Part shown: piece by piece, positions 1 through 7,569 of the stretch | Position numbering within the stretch: the first letter of the stretch is position 1 | Layout: each line of letters starts with the position of its first letter | NCBI GenBank assembly: GCA_009921765.1 | Contig: RFXC01000089.1 | Span: 1-15,878, forward strand | DNA length: 15,878 nt | Reading direction: 5' to 3' | Source: Betaproteobacteria bacterium | Lineage (GTDB): Bacteria > Pseudomonadota > Gammaproteobacteria > Burkholderiales > Burkholderiaceae | Translations under genes and position numbers: made by a program | The notes under the pieces: model-generated | Database searches by the model: none | What the model saw: only the letters and a program-made list of their open reading frames with translations | What the model was told of the DNA's origin: nothing

Positions 1-43
1 CGATTGCGCCAGCACTCATGATGATGATGCGCTTGCGCGCACC

Positions 44-1192
44 TCAACTTGATCGTATCAGGCAATCGAAGGCTGCCTCGATGAGCGGCGTTGCTCGTGG
101 TCCGATGTCGATACCGCTGTGCATTCGGTTGGGTGCGTAGCAAAAGCCCAGACCGCTGTCGGGATCACCGAAGCCCTGGGCGCCACCCGCACCCGAATGG
201 CCGAACGTTGCAGGATTCGGACCCATTGGCCGGGTGGGCGGCCAATTCAGAAAGAACCCCAGACCTTGACGCCAGAACATGCCAGTGCTGTGCTCACGGC
301 CTGCCCATTGCTCCGCGATTCCGGTACGAAGCGCCCCAGGCTCGACGGGCCCCGGATCTCCGAAGGCAAGCTCGCTCGCCACCGTGCTGTAAAGGCGGGC
401 GACGCCGCGGGCCGTGCCATGGCCGTTGGCCGATGGAATGAGCGAACTTCGCCAGGCGCGACTGTTGAAGTCCTCATCGTCTGCGATTGGGTACCACATA
501 CGGCCAAACAGCGAGTCGGGCCTCGAGCGTGCAATGTCCAGAATGTTCCCTGGTGAGGGGATCATCGTTGCGCATCGGGACTGCTCAGCAAGCGTCAGGC
601 CGATCCGGAAATCAACTCCCATGGGGCCGCAGAGTTCGGACTGCAACAGTTCATTGATTGGAACGCCAGTCGCCCTGCGCAGGACCTCGCCTGCGATGAA
701 GCCCATGGTGGCGCTGTGGTAGCAGCGCACCGCACCCGGTACGAAAGCTGGCGTCTGAGCGGCGAGCGCGGTGGTGACGCGCTCCCAGTCGTACAGCGAA
801 CCCCGCGGCAGATTATCGGCATAGGGCAACCCCGCCACATGCGCGAGGACCTGTCGCAGGGTGATGTGCGCCTTTCCCCCCGCTCCGAATTCAGGCCAAC
901 AGCGGGTAATCGGCTCGTCCAGATGAATGACGCCCAGACCCGCGAGTCGATGCACGAGGAGCGCGATCACGCCCTTGGCCACCGACATCATGCATACCAG
1001 CGTGTCGCGCTCCCAGGGGCGACTGCTTTGAGCATCGGCTAAGCCGCCCCACAGGTCGACCACCGGCTCGCCGCGAACTGCGATTGCCACCGCCGCACCG
1101 ACCTCGCCGCGCTGGGAAAAATTGGCTTCGAAAACCTTTTTCACCGGCTCGAATCCCGGCGCACAGAAGCCGTCTATCCGATTCTCGTTCAC
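44..1192 (-). CDS. Serine hydrolase, beta-lactamase/EstB (class C-like) family
   Basis: A 382-residue serine hydrolase of the beta-lactamase-related (PF00144, EstB-like esterase) family. The SxxK nucleophile motif is Ser70-Val-Ala-Lys73. The second motif is Tyr158-His-Ser160, where classical enzymes have YxN. Near the C-terminus there is a His332-Ser-Gly motif followed by a glycine-rich stretch and FGDPDSG, as in many of these esterases. I see no signal peptide, so it is probably cytoplasmic. Members cleave esters, lactams or D-amino-acid peptides; the substrate cannot be read from sequence. The GTG start is supported by a GGAG at 1202-1199 with 6-nt spacing, and it begins on the base right after the TAG stop of the ABC ATPase. 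This placement makes it the last known gene of the importer operon, perhaps acting on the imported compound (inference). Family assignment is firm; true antibiotic resistance activity is unlikely. Confidence 0.9.
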   Translation of the reverse strand: MNENRIDGFCAPGFEPVKKVFEANFSQRGEVGAAVAIAVRGEPVVDLWGGLADAQSSRPWERDTLVCMMSVAKGVIALLVHRLAGLGVIHLDEPITRCWPEFGAGGKAHITLRQVLAHVAGLPYADNLPRGSLYDWERVTTALAAQTPAFVPGAVRCYHSATMGFIAGEVLRRATGVPINELLQSELCGPMGVDFRIGLTLAEQSRCATMIPSPGNILDIARSRPDSLFGRMWYPIADDEDFNSRAWRSSLIPSANGHGTARGVARLYSTVASELAFGDPGPVEPGALRTGIAEQWAGREHSTGMFWRQGLGFFLNWPPTRPMGPNPATFGHSGAGGAQGFGDPDSGLGFCYAPNRMHSGIDIGPRATPLIEAAFDCLIRSS

Positions 1193-2260
1193 CTAGATCT
1201 CCATGAGATGCAGGCGGTCCTGCGGGACTGTGAAGACCCCGACCGAGCCGGGGTCTGGCAGGGCACGGCTCGATTCGACCATCATCCGAAGCGCTTGGTT
1301 CGGGCACGCCTCGGGTTCCAGGTCGAGTTGGACCTGTCTGCCCCGGAACACGCTACGACTGATGCGTGCGGTAAACCGCAGGCCCGCTGCGCCGCGACTG
1401 CTTTCCCCCCATTCGATGTCTTCCGGCCGGAACCCGACCAGGGTCGCGCGACCACGTCCACTTGCCGAGTCCGAATGGACATCAAGCCTGCCCAGCTTGC
1501 AAAGCATTCCTCCGTCCGCCTGATGCGTGACGGGAAGCAGGTTGCTCATGCCGACAAACTGTGCAACGCGGGCGCTGGCAGGGCGGCTGAAGACATGGGA
1601 GGGCGCCTCACACTGCATCAAGCGACCCCCGTCAATCACGGCGACCCGGTCACTCATTGAAAAAGCCTCTTCCTGATCGTGAGTGACGAACACCGTGGTC
1701 GCGCCGATCTCTCGCAGCAGTGCGGCGAATTCGAGTGTGAGTTCCTCGCGCAGACTGCGATCGAGCGCCGAAAAGGGTTCGTCGAGGAGCAGGACCGCGG
1801 GCGACGTGACGAGCGCACGAGCAAGCGCCACACGCTGCTGCTGACCGCCTGACAGCGATTCAGGATAGCGGTCCTCGAAGCCTGGCAGGCGAACTCTCGC
1901 CAGTGCCGCCCGTACTACATCGGTCAACCGATCGGTGGCGCGCTGGCGCATGCGAAGCCCGAATGCAATGTTTTCAGCCACCGTCATATGCGGAAAGAGC
2001 GCGAGTGACTGGAATACCATGCCAATGTCGCGTGCCTCGGGTGGCACAGTGGATACGTCTTGGCCTGCGATCAGGATGCTTCCCGACGAAGGTCGCTCCA
2101 GCCCTGCGATCATGCGAAGCGTGGTGGTCTTGCCGCAGCCGCTGGGCCCGAGCAGTGAGACGAATTCGCCGCGCGCGACCGCGAGCGTCAGATTGCTCAC
2201 AGCTTCGGTGCTGCCGAAGCGCTTGGTAACGGATTCCAGTCTGAGCGCGGGCGCGGTCAC
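1193..2260 (-). CDS. ABC transporter ATP-binding protein, PotA/FbpC type
   Basis: ATPase of a polyamine/iron/opine-type (PotA-like) importer, 355 residues. Walker A is GPSGCGKT at 38-45, the Q-loop Gln is at 84, the LSGGQQQ signature at 136-142, Walker B VLLLDE at 156-161 and the H-loop His at 194. After about residue 240 comes a C-terminal extension that fits a TOBE domain, usual for this subgroup, and the length is typical. The protein would sit on the cytoplasmic face of the two permeases encoded just upstream. Its GTG start overlaps the permease TGA as GTGA (2260-2257), so translational coupling is likely. The Shine-Dalgarno is weak, which fits coupling. The substrate is undetermined: polyamine, amino-acid derivative, opine and phosphonate transporters all use this ATPase type. 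Confidence 0.95.
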   Translation of the reverse strand: MTAPALRLESVTKRFGSTEAVSNLTLAVARGEFVSLLGPSGCGKTTTLRMIAGLERPSSGSILIAGQDVSTVPPEARDIGMVFQSLALFPHMTVAENIAFGLRMRQRATDRLTDVVRAALARVRLPGFEDRYPESLSGGQQQRVALARALVTSPAVLLLDEPFSALDRSLREELTLEFAALLREIGATTVFVTHDQEEAFSMSDRVAVIDGGRLMQCEAPSHVFSRPASARVAQFVGMSNLLPVTHQADGGMLCKLGRLDVHSDSASGRGRATLVGFRPEDIEWGESSRGAAGLRFTARISRSVFRGRQVQLDLEPEACPNQALRMMVESSRALPDPGSVGVFTVPQDRLHLMEI

Positions 2261-3045
2261 CCGAGCACCTTACGGATGCCAACCCACCGTTCGATCAGTA
2301 AGGCTACCGCCAGTGACAGGATCACCATGGTGGCGGACACTGCCGCGACGCCGGGGTCGAAGTTGTACTCGACGTAATTCATGATGGCAAGGGGAAGGGT
2401 AGGCGTTTTCTGGTTCACCAGGAACATTGACACCGAGACATTGTCGAACGACAAAATGAATGCGAATGCGCATCCGGCAAAGAGCCCGGGCCTGATCAAC
2501 GGGAGCGTGATGTAGCGAAACACGCGCCAGCTGTCCGCTCCCAGTGTTCGCGCCGCTTCCTCCACCTGGCGGGGCATGCCGCCAAGGCTCGCCAGGCATG
2601 TTCGGACCACGTAGGGCAGCACGACCACGCTGTGCGCTGCCCACAGTCGTAGCGGTGCATCTGTGACGCCCGTGAGCACCGAGGCTACCAGGAGCGAGAG
2701 GCTCAGCACGATTGCCGGCACCAGCAGCGGCAACATGAGAATTGTTTCGATTGGCTGGGCAATACGCACAGGCGCGCGTCGAATTGCAAGGGCTGCGGCA
2801 AGGCCTAGCGGCCCGGCTACCGCAACTGCTGCGAGAGCGAGCCAAAGGCTGTTGAGTGCAGAGCGCCAGAAAATTTCCTTGTGCCATGCGGCAGCGAACC
2901 AGCGGATGCTGTAACTGCTGATCGGAAAGCCGATCAGTTCGCTGTCCGAAAACGCCACTACCAGCGCGATGAGAAGCGGCGAGAGTACAAAGCCTACGAC
3001 TGCGCTCAGCCAAACGACCCCTATGAGCGTTGCGAGCTTTTTCAC
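2257..3045 (-). CDS. ABC transporter permease, PotC-like
   Basis: Inner-membrane permease of about 262 residues with roughly six hydrophobic segments. The ATPase-docking EAA loop reads EEAARTLGADSWRVF near residues 162-176. It pairs with the PotB-like permease upstream and the PotA-like ATPase downstream. I chose the GTG at 3045 because it overlaps the TGA of the upstream permease as GTGA (3045-3042), the same arrangement seen at the next gene boundary. An upstream in-frame start at 3141 would add 32 residues lying wholly inside the upstream gene, with no membrane character. The resulting length and N-terminal first helix match the PotC family. Substrate unknown. Confidence 0.93.
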   Translation of the reverse strand: MKKLATLIGVVWLSAVVGFVLSPLLIALVVAFSDSELIGFPISSYSIRWFAAAWHKEIFWRSALNSLWLALAAVAVAGPLGLAAALAIRRAPVRIAQPIETILMLPLLVPAIVLSLSLLVASVLTGVTDAPLRLWAAHSVVVLPYVVRTCLASLGGMPRQVEEAARTLGADSWRVFRYITLPLIRPGLFAGCAFAFILSFDNVSVSMFLVNQKTPTLPLAIMNYVEYNFDPGVAAVSATMVILSLAVALLIERWVGIRKVLG

Positions 3046-3914
3046 GCCGGCCGCCTGGATGCAGAGAGCGCCATAAATACCGTGACCAGCAGCACCATCA
3101 CGATGAGCAGCATGATCGAGAGTGCGGCGCCGTAGGCCCATTGAAACGATGCAGAGAACTGTTCATAGATCACCATCGGAAAGACCGGCGTGCCGTTTCC
3201 GCCGAGCACGGCGGGCGTCACGAACGCACACATGGCAAGCGTAAACACAAGCAAGACACCGCTCCGAAGGCCCGCGCGGGCCAGCGGCAGGGTGATGAGC
3301 AGATGCGTTCGCCAGCGGTTGGCCCCAAGCGTAGAGGCGGCCTCGAGCAGGGTCCGCGGGATACGCTCGAGCGACGCGAGAATGCTCAGCACCATGAATG
3401 GCAGCAAGATGTGCGTGAGGCCGATCACAATCCCCAAATCGGAGTGCATCAGTTTGAGGGGTTGACTGATGAGACCAAGGGCCGCCAGGCCCTCGTTGAT
3501 AAGCCCCTTGCGACCGAGCAGAACACTCCAGCCATAGGCGCTTACCACCACGCTGATGAGGAGCGGCATGACCGACGCATAGACCAACAGGTTACGAATC
3601 GGGCCGCGGGTTTGCCAGCAGGCCAGAGCAAGCGGAATACCCATGGCGAGCGTGACCGCAGTCACGGCGGCGCTTATGGCGAGGGTGCGCGCGAGCCTGC
3701 CGAGCACAAACCCGTCTCCCAGTAGCCGTCGGTAATGATCCAACCCCATTGGCCCGGATATGAGCGTTTCCCAGCCGTCCCCTGGCCGGAAGCCCGTGGA
3801 CAGACTGAGTAGCAGCAACCCCAGGCAGGGCACCGCGACGAATGCTGCAATCAGCAGTGTCGCGGGCAGCGCAAGCCAGGTCGACTCGGGGGCTGCGATC
3901 CGCTCTGCGGCCAT
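3042..3914 (-). CDS. ABC transporter permease, PotB-like
   Basis: Inner-membrane permease of 290 residues in the PotB/binding-protein-dependent transport family. A cytoplasmic N-terminus is followed by a first membrane helix near residues 14-38, a periplasmic loop with the common LDHYRRLL-type segment near 58-65, and several further helices. The EAA motif (EAASTLGANRWRTH) is near residues 191-204. The ATG start at 3914 lies 7 nt after the stop of the substrate-binding protein gene. It forms the first of three tightly packed importer genes (permease, permease, ATPase). I expect a heterodimeric channel with the PotC-like protein; the ligand is not identifiable. Confidence 0.93.
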   Translation of the reverse strand: MAAERIAAPESTWLALPATLLIAAFVAVPCLGLLLLSLSTGFRPGDGWETLISGPMGLDHYRRLLGDGFVLGRLARTLAISAAVTAVTLAMGIPLALACWQTRGPIRNLLVYASVMPLLISVVVSAYGWSVLLGRKGLINEGLAALGLISQPLKLMHSDLGIVIGLTHILLPFMVLSILASLERIPRTLLEAASTLGANRWRTHLLITLPLARAGLRSGVLLVFTLAMCAFVTPAVLGGNGTPVFPMVIYEQFSASFQWAYGAALSIMLLIVMVLLVTVFMALSASRRPA

Positions 3915-3921
3915 GCTCAGG

Positions 3922-4983
3922 TCAGCTGGTGATTTCCCGGCGGAAGCGTTCGCTGATTTTTGCGATGTCGACCTTTCTCCAATCGATACGCATCAACTGG
4001 TTGTGCGGCGTGACGCGCTCGCGGGCCCGACCCGTAAAGACCGCCTCGCGGTTGCACACGCCGTATTCGATCGCGTTGCCAAAGCCTTCCTGTGGCGTCT
4101 TGGAGAGTGCGAAATTGACGAAATCGAGCACTGCGTCGCGCTGTGTGGCGTTGCGTGCGACATGAAAGCTCAGCACGCCGATCGGTGCGCCTTCCTTGGG
4201 TGTTACGAACTCGATCGGCACGCCGACGTCCTTGAGCATGAAAACGCGTGCGCTGTACCAGGCGCCGATAGCCGCTTCGCCACGCTGCAATATTGGGACA
4301 GGTTCGTTATTGTTTTTGAAGAAGCGTTGAACTGCAGGCTTGAGCTTACGAAGCGCCGCCCACCCCGGGTCGAGGTTGGTTACGCCGCCGCCATTTAGAC
4401 CGGCAGCGATCACCACGGTTTCCTCCGCCCCGCCCGAGGTCGTGTCGGGTAGCAGAATCTTGCCCGCATGCTCGGGTCGCCAGAGGTCACTCCAACTGCT
4501 GGGCGCGTTGCGGATCAGGTCTGTACGAAAGAAAAGGCCGTAGGGGGCATAGTTGAAGCCGATTGCCTTGCGATCGAAGTAATCGAAAAAGAGAGGATCA
4601 ATCTGGCTGGCATTGGGGATCAGCTTATCGTCCAGATCAAGAAACACGCCATCAGTTCGGATAGCGGTATGAGTGACGGGCAGCGACAGAAACGGCAGAT
4701 CGATTTCCGGGCGCGCCTTGTTGACAATTGCGCTCGTGAGCCACTGGTCGGCTCCACCCGTCGTGATAAGGTTGACCTTGAAGCCAGAGCGTTTCTCCCA
4801 CGGTTCGATGACATGGGTGCGGTAATGCTTTTCATAGATACCGCCGAATGCCGTGGTGGTGATGGTCTTGGTCTGCGCCCGCACGATAGCCGGAAAACCG
4901 GCGATGGTTGCGGAGGCAGCCGATGCGCTGGCGAAGCGCCGTCGCGCGGCACTGAAACGGACAGAAGTCAGGCGGGCGTTCAA
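3922..4983 (-). CDS. ABC substrate-binding protein, PotD-like, Tat signal
   Basis: Extracellular solute-binding protein of about 353 residues of the PotD/iron(III)-type cluster. The N-terminus has three arginines followed by Phe (residues 14-17), then a hydrophobic Ala-rich stretch and a likely cleavage at about residue 36 (VRA before Q), which looks like a twin-arginine export signal. The mature part starts with ITTTAFGGIYEKHY and shows the alternating-lobe pattern of this family, including YAPYGLFFRTDL and the later WYSARVFML segment. I place the start at the TTG (4983): GGGAG at 4994-4990 gives 6-nt spacing, and it lies after the stop of the upstream Bug gene (5018). The same frame is open up to 5511, but that part would run inside the Bug gene and has no export signal. 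The protein should deliver ligand to the two downstream permeases. Confidence 0.9.
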   Translation of the reverse strand: MNARLTSVRFSAARRRFASASAASATIAGFPAIVRAQTKTITTTAFGGIYEKHYRTHVIEPWEKRSGFKVNLITTGGADQWLTSAIVNKARPEIDLPFLSLPVTHTAIRTDGVFLDLDDKLIPNASQIDPLFFDYFDRKAIGFNYAPYGLFFRTDLIRNAPSSWSDLWRPEHAGKILLPDTTSGGAEETVVIAAGLNGGGVTNLDPGWAALRKLKPAVQRFFKNNNEPVPILQRGEAAIGAWYSARVFMLKDVGVPIEFVTPKEGAPIGVLSFHVARNATQRDAVLDFVNFALSKTPQEGFGNAIEYGVCNREAVFTGRARERVTPHNQLMRIDWRKVDIAKISERFRREITS

Positions 4984-4989
4984 CGAAGT

Positions 4990-4994
4990 CTCCC
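4990..4994 (-). promoter_or_regulatory. Ribosome binding site supporting a TTG start
   Basis: On the minus strand GGGAG lies 6 nt before the TTG at 4983. This site decides the start of the PotD-like gene, because the open frame continues far upstream into the Bug receptor gene and no ATG or GTG is as well placed. Confidence 0.6.
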
Positions 4995-5017
4995 TGTGGC
5001 AACGTGTGATCGGCGCC

Positions 5018-5983
5018 TCAATCCGCCCGGATGTTCGCCGTCCGGATGACGCGGGTCCAGGATTCCGACTCCGATCGTACCAGCGATGCCAGCGCCTCGG
5101 GACCCATAAATCGGATTTCGACCCCGGCTGCCGCGGCGCGCTTGCGCGTGTCGTCCTGCTCGAGCGATTCGCGAAGCGCCGAAGTGAGTCGAGCGAGCGC
5201 GTCGGCTGGTGTGGCCGCCGGTGCGAACAAGGCGACCCAGCCCTCAAGCTCGAAGCCAGCCAGACCCGCTTCCGCGGTGGTGGGCACGGCAGGCAGACCC
5301 GGATGCCGGTTCTTGCCCGTGATGGCAAGCCCGCGAAGCTTCCCACTCTGCACATGCTGCATCGCCGAGGGCGGTGTGGTGATGAACAGCTGAACCTGCC
5401 CTGCCAGCAGGTCCTGCATGGCGGGGCCTGATCCACGGTACGGGACATGCAGCATCTGGGTGCTGGTCTGGAGCTTGAAGAGTTCGGTTCCGATGTGGGC
5501 GAGCGAGCCATTGCCCTGCGAGGCGTAGTTCAGCTTGTTGGGTTCGCGCTTGAGAAGCTCGATGAGTTCGCCGAGCGTCTCTGCACGTACCGACGGGTGC
5601 ACCGCGATCACATTGGTGGCCACCGCCACCATGCCGATCGGTGCGAAGTCCTTGTGCGCCCAATTGAGACCCGACATCAGCACCGGATTGGCCAGGTGAA
5701 AGGCCGAATACGACGTAAGCAGCGTGTAGCCGTCTGGCGTGGCACGCGCCACGTGCGCATAGCCGATATTGCCGCTCGCGCCGCCGCGGTTGTCCACCAC
5801 CACCGGCTGTGCGAGGAGCCGTCCCATGGGGTCGGCCACCATGCGGGCTGTCGCGTCGACGATGCCGCCGGGCGGGGCGGGGACCACCAGGCTGATTGGC
5901 CGGGTGGGAAATGGCTGCGTCAGTGCAGGCCCCGCCCACGACAGACCGATGAGACTCGCGACAATGAGAATGGAACGGCGCAC
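5018..5983 (-). CDS. Bug/TctC-family tripartite tricarboxylate receptor
   Basis: Periplasmic receptor of 321 residues in the Bug (TctC, PF03401) family, whose known members bind carboxylates, amino acids and aromatic acids. A Sec signal peptide covers about residues 1-22. It is followed by the family opening PTRPISLVV, the PAPPGGIVDATAR ligand-loop segment, and the VVVDNRGGASGNIG and ATPDGYTLL blocks that are highly typical. The GTG start is supported by GGAGG at 5994-5990 with 6-nt spacing. No TctA or TctB membrane genes are present in the window. Instead the gene is first in an operon with a PotD-like binding protein and an ABC importer; its stop is 34 nt before the next start. It may sense or scavenge the same compound (inference), since orphan Bug receptors are common in Burkholderiales. 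Confidence 0.95.
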   Translation of the reverse strand: MRRSILIVASLIGLSWAGPALTQPFPTRPISLVVPAPPGGIVDATARMVADPMGRLLAQPVVVDNRGGASGNIGYAHVARATPDGYTLLTSYSAFHLANPVLMSGLNWAHKDFAPIGMVAVATNVIAVHPSVRAETLGELIELLKREPNKLNYASQGNGSLAHIGTELFKLQTSTQMLHVPYRGSGPAMQDLLAGQVQLFITTPPSAMQHVQSGKLRGLAITGKNRHPGLPAVPTTAEAGLAGFELEGWVALFAPAATPADALARLTSALRESLEQDDTRKRAAAAGVEIRFMGPEALASLVRSESESWTRVIRTANIRAD

Positions 5984-6119
5984 GACGGACCTCCAGTCAA
6001 AAAAAGAAGGCTAACCGGCACGGGGTTTCGCGAACACCATCGCCCCCATCGGGCTGTGGGCATGGCGCCGGAGGCGGGGCAGGGTCGCTAGCGTACTACC
6101 ACCCTTCGTCAACCCGGGC
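5984..6119. other. Intergenic region, UxaA large subunit to Bug gene
   Basis: This 136-nt gap between two minus-strand genes holds the Bug ribosome binding site (5994-5990) and a run of seven T on the minus strand (6005-5999) with no convincing stem before it. A TTGACG hexamer resembling a -35 box lies at 6112-6107 on the minus strand, right after the UxaA stop. I cannot find a good -10 box at proper spacing. Whether the Bug operon has its own promoter or is read from the UxaA promoter is undecided. Confidence 0.35.
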
Positions 6120-7328
6120 TCAGAAGGTGGGGAGCAGGCGAGGAACGATGAACTGACCCTCGCCCCACGACTCGGTATGGGTCCGGGCACCACCGGCCAC
6201 CTCAAGAACCGCCGCCAGCACGCGATCACCCGCTTGATCGAGGTTGATCCGACCTTCGATCAAATCGACCAGCGCCACGTCGATGCCGTCTGACCAGCGC
6301 TTGACGGTGTCCGGGTTGCCGCAAACTTTGAGCGTGGGGGCGAGCGGATTGCCCGATGGGTTGAACACGCCCATGGAGAACAGGGTGATCTGCGCGCCAG
6401 CTGCCACCATGCCGGTGATCGAGCAGGGGCTGAAAAACGGCGTGTCCATGAAGGACAGTCCGGGTTGCGAGGGTGTTTGCCCGAAGTCCAGACAGTCTAC
6501 AAACGGCGCACGACCAATCTTGCAGAGCGCGCCCATGGTTTTTTCGACGAGCGTGGTGAGTCCCGCCTCGATGTTCTCTGCCGTCGGGTTGGTGCCCCGA
6601 TAGCGGTCACCATCGCTGGTCATGCGTGATTCGGTGAGCGCGATCCGGTCGATGATCCGTCGGGCGATGTCGGCGTTGGCAGACTGCGCGCGCACCACGT
6701 CTTCGCCACCGATGAACTCTGCGGTTTCGGACACAATCACGCTTGCGCCAAGCTCGACTGCACGGTCGACAAAGCGACCGATGGCTGGATTTGAGCACAC
6801 CGCGCTCGAGGCATCGGAGCCTCCGCATTCAAGCGCAAACGTGAGCTGGGAAAACGGACACCATTCCCGCTGCATGGGCTGCAGGACTGATGCGAGCAGG
6901 GTGAGCGCCCTCGCGGTTTGAGTGATCGCGTCGTTGATGCCCTGATGATCCATCACCGCCAGGACCCGCACGGGCGTGTGGCTGCCCGCGAGCTGATGTG
7001 CCCAGCGCTTCGCCGTGCTTCGATCATGACAGAGCACCACCGCCGCACCGATGTTGGGGTGAGTGATGAGCCTCTGCAACACCTCGTCCTGCAGCCGCGC
7101 ATCCTGCGTTTGCAGTCCGCGCTGAAACTCGCCTCGCACCAGCAGGACCGGATCGGTGCCCGGCGGGCGAGATGCGTCGAATTGCGCCGCCGACAGCTCT
7201 GCGATGCGATTGGCGAGCGCGACTGTCGAGACCAACGCCAGATGATTGCGAACCCCCACACGGCCGTCAGCCCGCCGGTAGCCGGCAAACCCTGGCAATG
7301 ATTCAACGGCAGTTGTGGACATGGACAT
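6120..7328 (-). CDS. UxaA-family dehydratase, large (C-terminal) subunit
   Basis: About 402 residues, the large domain of the altronate/galactarate/sulfolactate hydro-lyase family (UxaA/GarD). Known members dehydrate sugar acids or related hydroxy acids in the cytoplasm using a divalent metal, usually iron. Visible family landmarks: GYRRADGRVGVRNH near residues 16-29, the conserved ECGGSD block at 167-172, SETAEFIGGE at 200-209, and a C-terminal FMDTP...SITGMVAAGAQI region. The start is either ATG 7328 or ATG 7322, both just inside the end of the small-subunit gene (26- or 20-nt overlap). The open frame continues upstream to 7481, but that part lies within the small-subunit gene. The substrate is unassigned: the family is broad, and no uronate isomerase or reductase genes are nearby. 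Confidence 0.88.
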   Translation of the reverse strand: MSMSTTAVESLPGFAGYRRADGRVGVRNHLALVSTVALANRIAELSAAQFDASRPPGTDPVLLVRGEFQRGLQTQDARLQDEVLQRLITHPNIGAAVVLCHDRSTAKRWAHQLAGSHTPVRVLAVMDHQGINDAITQTARALTLLASVLQPMQREWCPFSQLTFALECGGSDASSAVCSNPAIGRFVDRAVELGASVIVSETAEFIGGEDVVRAQSANADIARRIIDRIALTESRMTSDGDRYRGTNPTAENIEAGLTTLVEKTMGALCKIGRAPFVDCLDFGQTPSQPGLSFMDTPFFSPCSITGMVAAGAQITLFSMGVFNPSGNPLAPTLKVCGNPDTVKRWSDGIDVALVDLIEGRINLDQAGDRVLAAVLEVAGGARTHTESWGEGQFIVPRLLPTF

Positions 7329-7545
7329 GGTCGCCCGCCGCGATCGATCGGGTGGCAAGGCCAATGACAACACCATATTTGATGACGGGTTCGCCCTCGG
7401 CGATGTCTCGCGAGGCAGCCTTGTGGCCGAAGGCGATCGGCTCGCGCAGCCTGAGCCCGCAGCGCGTAAGCGTTTCTTCAACCAGCGAATCGATCAGCGT
7501 GACGACGTTGTCCGAGGGGTGAACCTGAAGTGCGATTCGCGGCAC
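7303..7545 (-). CDS. UxaA-family dehydratase, small SAF-domain subunit
   Basis: An 80-residue SAF-domain protein corresponding to the N-terminal domain of altronate dehydratase. It carries the family signatures GHK at 40-42, GEPVIKYG at 51-58, IGLAT at 61-65 and HVHVHN at 73-78. In E. coli UxaA this domain and the large domain are one polypeptide; here they are two overlapping genes, an arrangement also known for split hydro-lyases such as SuyAB. The two products presumably form one enzyme. The GTG start at 7545 has only a modest AAAGG upstream at about 8-nt spacing. It is transcribed divergently from the SsuC-like permease. Confidence 0.88.
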   Translation of the reverse strand: MPRIALQVHPSDNVVTLIDSLVEETLTRCGLRLREPIAFGHKAASRDIAEGEPVIKYGVVIGLATRSIAAGDHVHVHNCR

Positions 7546-7569
7546 GCAGCGGGCCTTTCAAACCTGAAT

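Noticed and set aside
17..31. A short ATG-triplet run (ATGATGATGATG).
   Set aside because: Four copies only; too short to treat as a functional repeat.
1..43. A possible next gene on the minus strand, reading KRIIIMSAGAI, which resembles the start of a nucleotide-binding protein.
   Set aside because: Only 14 codons are visible, the start codon is unclear and no ribosome binding site supports it.
119..1042. Several open frames on the plus strand opposite the serine hydrolase.
   Set aside because: GC-rich codon bias produces long antisense frames; they are rich in Arg/Ala/Pro/Gly, show no known domain and overlap a gene with clear catalytic motifs.
3030..3725. A 231-residue plus-strand open frame rich in Arg, His, Gln and Glu opposite the PotB-like permease.
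   Set aside because: It is the antisense image of hydrophobic permease codons, which always reads as polar residues; no domain or ribosome binding site is seen.
4984..5511. An N-terminal extension of the PotD-like protein by about 176 residues.
   Set aside because: It lies antiparallel-free but inside the well-supported Bug gene, has low-complexity Arg/Pro/Ser composition, and would bury the export signal.
5999..6034. A minus-strand run of seven T as a terminator after the UxaA gene, and the nearby TTCGCGAA palindrome as an operator.
   Set aside because: No GC-rich stem immediately precedes the T run, and an 8-nt palindrome is expected by chance in DNA of this composition.
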